DNA from: Alphaproteobacteria bacterium
GTDB taxonomy: Bacteria > Pseudomonadota > Alphaproteobacteria > Micropepsales > Micropepsaceae
Assembly (NCBI GenBank): GCA_003139615.1
Contig: PLJH01000138.1
Location: 106,736-170,735 of the forward strand
DNA length: 64,000 bases
Reading direction: 5' to 3'
This document shows, piece by piece, positions 57,519 to 64,000 of the stretch; the first letter of the stretch is position 1, and every line of letters starts with the position of its first letter. Under the pieces are notes generated by a model that was not told the origin of the DNA, did no database searches, and saw only the letters and a program-made list of their open reading frames with translations. The position numbers were made by a program, and so were the translations under genes.

Positions 57519-59117
57519 ATGACGCTCCGCCCCATCCGCCGCGCGCTCCTGTCCGTTTCCGACAAGACTGGCCTGATCGAATTCGCCCGCGGCCTGCAGA
57601 AACACGGCGCCGTGCTGCTCTCGACCGGCGGCACCGCGAAGGCGCTGCGCGATGCAGGCCTTGCGGTCACCGACGTGTCCGAAGTCACGGGCTTTCCCGA
57701 GATCATGGACGGGCGCGTGAAAACGCTGCATCCGAAAATCCATGGCGGCTTTCTCGCGCTACGCGACAAGGCGGATCACGCCGAAGCGATGACCAAGCAC
57801 GGCATCGAAGGCATCGATCTGCTGGTCTCCAATCTCTATCCGTTCGAAGCGACGGTCGCGAAAGGCGCGGATTTCGACGAAACGATCGAGAACATCGACA
57901 TCGGCGGCCCGGCGATGATCCGGGCTGCGTCGAAGAACCACGATTGGGTCACGGTCGTTGTCGATCCCGAGGATTACGAAATCGTCCTGCAGGAAATGGG
58001 CGCGAACAAAGGCGCCACCACGCTCGCGTTGCGCCGCAAGCTTGCGCAGATCGCTTATGCGCGCACAGCGGCTTACGACGCGGCGGTCTCGAACTGGTTC
58101 GCAGGCGAGCTTGCGAAATCCGGCGACAAGGCCCCGCCCCGCCGCCGCGCGATTGCGGGTTCGCTCAAGCAATCCCTGCGCTACGGCGAGAATCCGCACC
58201 AGGACGCGGCGTTTTATGTCACCGGCGAAAAGCGCTTCGGCGTCTCGACGGCGGAACAGCTTCAGGGCAAGGAACTGTCCTACAACAACATCAACGACAC
58301 CGATGCGGCGTATGAGCTGGTCGCCGAATTCGCGCCCGGCGCATCGGCCGCCTGCGCCATCATCAAACACGCCAACCCCTGCGGTGTCGCGCTCGCAGGA
58401 AATCTGGCGGAAGCCTATCGCAAGGCGCTGGCCTGCGATCCGGTCAGCGCCTTCGGTGGTGTGCTCGCGTTCAACCGCACACTCGACGGCGAAACGGCGG
58501 AAGAAATCTCCAAGCTGTTCACGGAAGTGATCATAGCGCCGGATGCCGACGCAGATGCGCGCCGCATTCTTTCATCGCGGCGCAATCTGCGCCTGCTGAT
58601 CGCAGGCGGCCTGCCGGACCCCGCATCGTCGGGATGGACGATGAAGACCGTCGCGGGCGGTTTCCTCATGCAGACGCGCGATGCGGCGCATGTCGGCCGC
58701 GCCGATCTCAAGATCGTCACCAAGCGTCAGCCGACGGAAAAAGAAATCGAAGACATGCTGTTCGCCTTCACGGTCGGCAAGCATGTGAAGTCCAACACGA
58801 TTGTGTACGCCAACGGACTGCAAACCGCGGGCATCGGCGCCGGCCAGATGAGCAGGGTCGATTCGGCGCGAATCGCTGCCATCAAGGCGCGCGAAGCCGC
58901 CGAAGCCGCGGGTTGGCCGGAGCCGTTAACCAAAGGCTCGTCGGCCGCATCGGATGCATTTTTTCCATTCCCGGATGGGCTGCTGGCGGTCGCAAAAGCG
59001 GGCGCAACTGCTGTGATTCAGCCGGGCGGATCGATTCGCGACGACGAAGTTATCAAGGCCGCGGACGACGCGGGCCTGGCAATGGCGCTGACAGGAATCC
59101 GCCACTTTCGGCACTGA
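57519..59117 (+). CDS. purH: Bifunctional AICAR transformylase/IMP cyclohydrolase
   Basis: [45 protein letters not shown]. Confidence 0.97.
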   Translation: MTLRPIRRALLSVSDKTGLIEFARGLQKHGAVLLSTGGTAKALRDAGLAVTDVSEVTGFPEIMDGRVKTLHPKIHGGFLALRDKADHAEAMTKHGIEGIDLLVSNLYPFEATVAKGADFDETIENIDIGGPAMIRAASKNHDWVTVVVDPEDYEIVLQEMGANKGATTLALRRKLAQIAYARTAAYDAAVSNWFAGELAKSGDKAPPRRRAIAGSLKQSLRYGENPHQDAAFYVTGEKRFGVSTAEQLQGKELSYNNINDTDAAYELVAEFAPGASAACAIIKHANPCGVALAGNLAEAYRKALACDPVSAFGGVLAFNRTLDGETAEEISKLFTEVIIAPDADADARRILSSRRNLRLLIAGGLPDPASSGWTMKTVAGGFLMQTRDAAHVGRADLKIVTKRQPTEKEIEDMLFAFTVGKHVKSNTIVYANGLQTAGIGAGQMSRVDSARIAAIKAREAAEAAGWPEPLTKGSSAASDAFFPFPDGLLAVAKAGATAVIQPGGSIRDDEVIKAADDAGLAMALTGIRHFRH

Positions 59118-59149
59118 CTCCCCTTCGCGGAACTTAAATGGTAAAGTAA

Positions 59150-60727
59150 GTGTTAATCGGGCCGGCGCGCGTTAATTTGTTCGCCGGTTTCCGGGGAACG
59201 AATGTGCTGTGGCCTCGTAGGGGGGCGTACCGGTCGGGGGATTTGACCGTGGGTAGTGGGGATTTCCGGCTTCGGCCGTCCAGATTGAGGCGCATCGGCG
59301 TCGGTCTCGGTTTCGTCGCTGCGATGGCTGCGGCCGGCTTGGCCGTGGCGCCTGCCATGGCCGACTATACCGACGGTATCATCGCGGCCAACAAGATCAG
59401 CATGGAAGCCGCCATCCGTATCTGGCGGCACACCGGCTGGCAGAACGACGACTTCCTCTCCCAGATCAAGCTCGGCGACATCTATGGCGACGAGCGGGGC
59501 GACAACAAATTCTACGATCCCGTCGAATCCTATGTTTGGTATTACCTCGCCTCCGTCAGCGACCGGCTCCACGATCACACCGAGGACTATTACGCCCGTC
59601 GCGTGATCGCGAACGATTACCACCGTGCGCTGGCCGAGCAGCAGAAATTGATGCTGCTGCTCAACGCCGAGCAGCGCGAACAGGCGCGCAACCGCATCGT
59701 CTATATCATGTCGTGCCGCGGCGCGGACGGTTTCATCAAACTGGGCCAGCTGCACTCCTCCACTTACGGCACCGACGTGTACGGACCCGGCGGCGATTAT
59801 GGCGAAGTGCCGATCGAGAGCCCCGCGACCTACGGCGCACTCGCTGACGTGTCGCGCTCCGAACATGCGTTCCGGGATCACGCCCGCCAGGAATTCGAGT
59901 ATGGCGATGCGGCTGCCGCACGCCGCATGATGGGCATTCCCACGAGCTCGGTGATCGTGCCGAACGACGGCGAGGCGCTCGTTTATTTCCACGTCGCCGA
60001 CAATATGGGCCATCCGCTCGCGCACGAATATCTGCGCGGCCTCGATCAGACGGTGCGCGCTGCACACGGCCTCGGCCCCCGCATCTCGCAGGAAGCGGCC
60101 GAGAAGGCGAAATACTGGTTCCCGCCTTATGAATTCTATCCCGTGGGCGATACCGCAAGCGGCGTTCCGTACACGGATGAATGCTATGTGGGCCTCGACC
60201 GCGAACGCTCTCTGGCGCTCGTGTCGGGCGGCATTCCGCTCCACGACCTGCAGGAAGCTTTGTGGTTCCTGGGCTTCAGCAAGACTCCCTTCGCGCATTG
60301 GGCGGCCGTCGCCGGCGATTCAGAATTCAAGGCCATGGCGCGCTTCCAGGCCACCATCGGCGACGAACCGACCGGGCATCTCTCCCCGATCGAAGTCGTG
60401 CACCTGATCCAGACGGCGGCGCAGCGCGGCGATGCCGGCTCGCAGAACACGCTTGGTGTCATGTATGCGAAGGGAATCGGCGTGCCGCTGAATTATGTGC
60501 GGGCGGCCTATTGGTTCACGAAATCGGGCGATCAACGCTTCGGCGCCGCGCTCTATCACCTCGGCGTGCTCTACAAGGTCGGTCCCAACGGCATCCGTCA
60601 GGATCTTTCCAAGGCGAACGATTACTTCACGGCCTCGGCGCTTGCAGGCTTTCGGCCGACCATGAACCAGCTCGCGGAGCTTCTCGGCCAAGCCGATGCC
60701 GGGCCGCACCGCGAAGGCCATCATTGA
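59150..60727 (+). CDS. Secreted Sel1-like repeat protein
   Basis: C-terminal GDAGSQNTLGVMYAKGIGVPLNYVRAAYWFTKSG; signal region; start uncertain. Confidence 0.7.
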   Translation: MLIGPARVNLFAGFRGTNVLWPRRGAYRSGDLTVGSGDFRLRPSRLRRIGVGLGFVAAMAAAGLAVAPAMADYTDGIIAANKISMEAAIRIWRHTGWQNDDFLSQIKLGDIYGDERGDNKFYDPVESYVWYYLASVSDRLHDHTEDYYARRVIANDYHRALAEQQKLMLLLNAEQREQARNRIVYIMSCRGADGFIKLGQLHSSTYGTDVYGPGGDYGEVPIESPATYGALADVSRSEHAFRDHARQEFEYGDAAAARRMMGIPTSSVIVPNDGEALVYFHVADNMGHPLAHEYLRGLDQTVRAAHGLGPRISQEAAEKAKYWFPPYEFYPVGDTASGVPYTDECYVGLDRERSLALVSGGIPLHDLQEALWFLGFSKTPFAHWAAVAGDSEFKAMARFQATIGDEPTGHLSPIEVVHLIQTAAQRGDAGSQNTLGVMYAKGIGVPLNYVRAAYWFTKSGDQRFGAALYHLGVLYKVGPNGIRQDLSKANDYFTASALAGFRPTMNQLAELLGQADAGPHREGHH

Positions 60728-60739
60728 AGGAGACTTGTC

Positions 60740-62044
60740 GTGAGCACGACATTCCCTAGACGCCGCTTTTCTGGGCACTCCTTCTCCGGGCTGGGGCGCA
60801 TCGTGGCGGGTCTCGCTCTGATGCTGTTGTGGCTGGCCGCGCCGACCAATGCGTTTGCGCAGACGGCGGTGACCGATTCCGTCCTGCTCGACCCGCTCGA
60901 TCCCGTGCCGCAAATCGATTTCGATCATTGGGACGGCCGCGATTGCCACATCGGCTGCTACCGCCATTGCGAACGCGGATGCGGCTATCACTGGCGCTGC
61001 GACCACGGCTGCGACGGACGCCCGCCTTGCGAGCGCGACTGCCGCGAAGGCTGGCGTTGCGATCACGAGTGCAGCTATGGCGATTGGCGTTGCGACCGCG
61101 GCTGTCACGAACCGCCGCCCTGCGAACGAGACTGTCGCGAAGGCTGGAGATGCGATCGCGAATGCCGCTTCGGCGATTGGCATTGCGACCGCGATTGCCA
61201 GGGCCCGCCGCCCTGCGAACGCGACTGCCGCGAAGGCTGGCGTTGCGATCACGAATGTCATTTCAACGACTGGCGCTGCGACCGCGATTGCCAGGGCCCG
61301 CCGCCCTGCGAACAGGATTGCCGCGAACCGTGGCGCTGCGATCACGACTGCCATTTCGGCGGCTGGAGCTGCGAGCACGATTGCTTCGGGCCGCCGCGCG
61401 ACGAGCGTGACGGACACGATGGCCATGATGGACACGATGGCCCGCCTCCGGGATACGGACCACCAGGAGATGGGCCGCATGACGGGCATGACGGACATGA
61501 TGGCCATGATGGCCCGCCACCGGGAGCGTTCGGGCCAGGCGGACCTCCGGGACCCGGCTATGGGCCGCCGCATGATGGTCACGACGGTCATGACGGCCCG
61601 CCGCCGGGCGCATTTGGACCGGGCGGACCTCCGGGTGGATATGGACCGCCGCCCGGCGACCATTTCGATCACGACGGACATGATGGTCACGACGGGCCGC
61701 CGCCGGGTGCCTATGGCCCGCCACCTTGCGAGCACGATTGCCACGATCAACCGCCTTGCGACCGCGATTGCTACGACCACCTGCTGCACGATTACGATCA
61801 GCGCTCGCAGAACTATGATGCGCAATCGCACTGGTATCGCGACCGGGTGATCGAGGAGCGTTGCGATCACGATTGCCACGATCATTTCGATCATGACGGC
61901 GATCACTTCCACGATCACGATCACGATCATGATCGCGATGGGCCGCCACCCAACGTCTTGGTGCCGGGACCGCCGCCGCCGGGTGCGGTGGTGCTGCCCG
62001 GTCCACCGCCGCCAGGCTCAGTGGTCGTCCCGCCGCCGCATTGA
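60740..62044 (+). CDS. Secreted Cys/His/Asp-rich tandem repeat protein
   Basis: Signal peptide then four 31-aa CxxxC repeats, then HDG/PPPG repeats; GTG start with AAGGAGACTT upstream. Confidence 0.75.
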   Translation: MSTTFPRRRFSGHSFSGLGRIVAGLALMLLWLAAPTNAFAQTAVTDSVLLDPLDPVPQIDFDHWDGRDCHIGCYRHCERGCGYHWRCDHGCDGRPPCERDCREGWRCDHECSYGDWRCDRGCHEPPPCERDCREGWRCDRECRFGDWHCDRDCQGPPPCERDCREGWRCDHECHFNDWRCDRDCQGPPPCEQDCREPWRCDHDCHFGGWSCEHDCFGPPRDERDGHDGHDGHDGPPPGYGPPGDGPHDGHDGHDGHDGPPPGAFGPGGPPGPGYGPPHDGHDGHDGPPPGAFGPGGPPGGYGPPPGDHFDHDGHDGHDGPPPGAYGPPPCEHDCHDQPPCDRDCYDHLLHDYDQRSQNYDAQSHWYRDRVIEERCDHDCHDHFDHDGDHFHDHDHDHDRDGPPPNVLVPGPPPPGAVVLPGPPPPGSVVVPPPH

Positions 62045-62083
62045 GATGCGGACGGTACGGCTTGTTGCCGAAGGTTTGAAGTC

Positions 62084-62542
62084 TTAGGCGGGCGCGCGCA
62101 GGAAGAAGTTCGTAGGCGAGTAATTCGCACCATCGCCGGCAACAGGCCGCTGATGCATTCCCGCGCCTTGGTTGTCCGCAATCAATGGATTCGCCGGGTC
62201 GGATGGATCGACAACGAGATAGATGTGGTGCGTCGTGGCACTCGCGAGCACGACACCGACGTCGCCTTTTGCGATTCCGGGACCAACGGGGACACGCGTC
62301 CACCCGCGCCTTTCTTCCAAATCGAACGCGAGTGTCGGCACCCAAGGCTGAAGGTCGCCGCTCCCGGTTCCTCCGCCAATAGGATAGATGCCGACAAACA
62401 CAAGAAGAGCGCTAAGCGTGGCGGCGCAATGGTTGGCCGGTCCGCTCACGATCGCAGTTGCGATGTTTTTGGCGTAGTTGAGGACCTCAGGCGACGTTTC
62501 CAGCTTTTGAACGAGTCCGGCAATTTGCTGAGCCTGGGTCAC
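62084..62542 (-). CDS. Hypothetical protein
   Basis: MTQAQQIAGLVQKLETSPEVLNYAKNIATAIV; coherent ORF. Confidence 0.55.
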   Translation of the reverse strand: MTQAQQIAGLVQKLETSPEVLNYAKNIATAIVSGPANHCAATLSALLVFVGIYPIGGGTGSGDLQPWVPTLAFDLEERRGWTRVPVGPGIAKGDVGVVLASATTHHIYLVVDPSDPANPLIADNQGAGMHQRPVAGDGANYSPTNFFLRAPA

Positions 62543-62626
62543 GTGATTCTCCGTTTTCGAGATTCATCGAAGCACAAGGCCGCGCCGTCGGGCGACAGCG
62601 GGGCCATTATTTTATCGGCCGAGTCG

Positions 62627-63361
62627 TCAAGTGGTGGCTGTCGCAGGTGCCAGTACCGGCGCAGGTGCCGGCACCGGGGCAGGTGCAGGCGCAGGCTGTG
62701 GCGTAGGATTGTTCGGCGCGGTCGATGTCAATCCTTCCACCGCTGCGCGGGTCTGATTGACGGCATAGGGTGCAAACAGGGTGAGGCCTGCGAGCATAAA
62801 TTTTTCGATATCGTCGAGCCCTGCCGGAATTTGTTGCCCGGTACCGAAATAATACAGGATGAAAACGCCAAACCCGAGGTAGAGGCTCAGAAGAACGATC
62901 AGCCCCACGAATGCAATAAGCCTGCTCGAACTCGCGCTCAGAATGACGATAGGGGTACCTTTCGCATCCGTAAGATCGGCTTCTTCTGACAATGCATCAC
63001 CGAGTTTCCATCCGGAGCTTTGCGCCAATGCTTTTCGGACCATCAGAAGAGCAACAAGCGCCAACAGCACAACGCCGACAATGATCGATATCGTCAACGT
63101 TTCCGGGGGCGGCCTGCATTCCGTGCCGCATGCGGCCTTGCCGGGCAGCGCAGCGGGAGGCTGCACCGATGGCGGCACAGAAATCGGATTTGGATTGGCT
63201 GCCGCTGCCCCAGGAGGTGTCGCGGTTTGAGCAACCGGCGGCGGAGTCGCATTGCTGGGTTGCGCCGTGGCCGGTGGCGTCGTTGATTGTGCGAGCGCCA
63301 CTGTCGGCGCCACTCCTAAAGACAAAAGTATAAGAAGCGTAACAGTCGTAACCATCCGCAT
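62627..63361 (-). CDS. Hypothetical membrane protein with Pro/Ala-rich termini
   Basis: Signal peptide VTLLILLSLGVAPTVALAQ; two TM segments. Confidence 0.6.
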   Translation of the reverse strand: MRMVTTVTLLILLSLGVAPTVALAQSTTPPATAQPSNATPPPVAQTATPPGAAAANPNPISVPPSVQPPAALPGKAACGTECRPPPETLTISIIVGVVLLALVALLMVRKALAQSSGWKLGDALSEEADLTDAKGTPIVILSASSSRLIAFVGLIVLLSLYLGFGVFILYYFGTGQQIPAGLDDIEKFMLAGLTLFAPYAVNQTRAAVEGLTSTAPNNPTPQPAPAPAPVPAPAPVLAPATATT

Positions 63362-63677
63362 TGAATCGTCTCCCCTTCGAAGAAAACGGCCTTTCCCACG
63401 CTGAAAGCGCGCAACGATTTCGACGAGCGCCAACCCACGCGCAACGTCGATCGCTGCGGCGCGCGAGATTTGTACGTGGTACTATTTTACGAGCGCCCGA
63501 GACGCGGCGCAGTCAGACGGGTGTGTGCGCTTTCGATCCAGGACAGCCCGAAGAAGAAGTTAACACCGCGACGGCATGTTCCGCAAGTTGTACTTCTATA
63601 ATAACTCAACCAAAGGGAATATCACGGGGCTCGCGGCTTGACATAAGGAAGCGGAAAAAAGACTGCCGCCCTCACAC

Positions 63678-64000
63678 CGCGGTCGCGCGTTCTTCCTTGA
63701 CGAAGATCATGCCGATCAGACCGAGGCACAGGAAGATCATCACGGCGATCATTCCGCCACGCTGACTGGCGGTCCAGGCGGTGAGCCAACTGGCGCTCAA
63801 GGTCGCGAGGAACGACGTCGACTGGCCCGACAGCGAGAACAGGCCGAAGAATTCCGTCATGCGTTCGACGGGCGCGATGCGCGCCATCATCGTGCGCGCG
63901 TTCGCATAAGACGCCGTCACGCAGATCGCCACGATGATCGTGAACGCCATGTAGATGATCTCGGGCCAGCTGCGGAAAAACGGCAGGCTGTGCACCGGCG
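63678..64000 (-). CDS. MFS transporter, C-terminal part (runs off right edge)
   Basis: Multi-TM FGLFSLSGQSTSFLATLSASWLTAWTASQRGGMIAVMIFLCLGLIGMIFV. Confidence 0.65.

Noticed and set aside
60320-61930. 536-aa minus-strand ORF (MIVIVIVEVIAVMIEMIVAIV...)
   Set aside because: Antisense of the Cys/His/Asp repeat gene and part of the Sel1-like gene; low-complexity artefact of GC-rich repeats
60900-61950. Short-period repeats resembling a CRISPR or satellite array
   Set aside because: Repeats are in frame with one secreted ORF (93-bp and shorter coding periods); no constant repeat plus unique spacer structure and no cas genes
61263-62345. 360-aa minus-strand ORF rich in Arg/His
   Set aside because: Antisense frame of the HDG repeat region; no independent start signal or domain

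Overview
The 64 kb window is from a GC-rich alphaproteobacterium-like chromosome (assignment from protein families and codon style, not from a search). Flanks (1-19.6 kb and 55.3-64 kb) are mostly housekeeping or peripheral genes: sth transhydrogenase with a truncated duplicate copy around a DUF433/DUF5615 toxin-antitoxin pair, DUF885 hydrolase, SLC13/ArsB-like permease, rlmJ, GH84-like glycosidase, phospholipase C, class C beta-lactamase-like hydrolase, GST, DUF2089 operon, purH, a Sel1-like protein and a striking Cys/His/Asp repeat protein. Between an 18-bp direct repeat (19624-19641 and 55251-55268, TTTTGAGTCCAGCGCGTC) lies a ~35.6 kb integrative mobilizable or decayed conjugative element. 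It splits a chromosomal tRNA-Leu(CAA) gene and carries its own intact tRNA-Leu(CAA) next to a tyrosine integrase. Its cargo includes: (i) an HNH nuclease / DNA methyltransferase / GHKL (MORC/MutL-like) ATPase / DndB-like (DGQHR) cluster with a GAGCTC array at exact 22-bp spacing in its control region; (ii) hipBA; (iii) relaxase, MobC, VirD4-like coupling protein and an orphan DotA/TraY protein; (iv) ArdC antirestriction; (v) divergent SRAP and Y-family polymerase genes sharing a GTTC-N7-GTTC LexA-type box; (vi) a protein of three tandem ~92-aa HTH-like repeats; (vii) a ubiquitin-like operon (multiubiquitin, E2-like, JAB-E1, DUF6527) with a divergent XRE/ImmA-IrrE pair; (viii) an abortive-infection C-terminal-domain protein. 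Best candidates for undescribed biology are the GHKL/DndB/MTase/HNH cluster with its operator array, the tandem-HTH protein, the Ubl operon with a cysteine-free E2-like protein, and the self-complementing split-tRNA integration.
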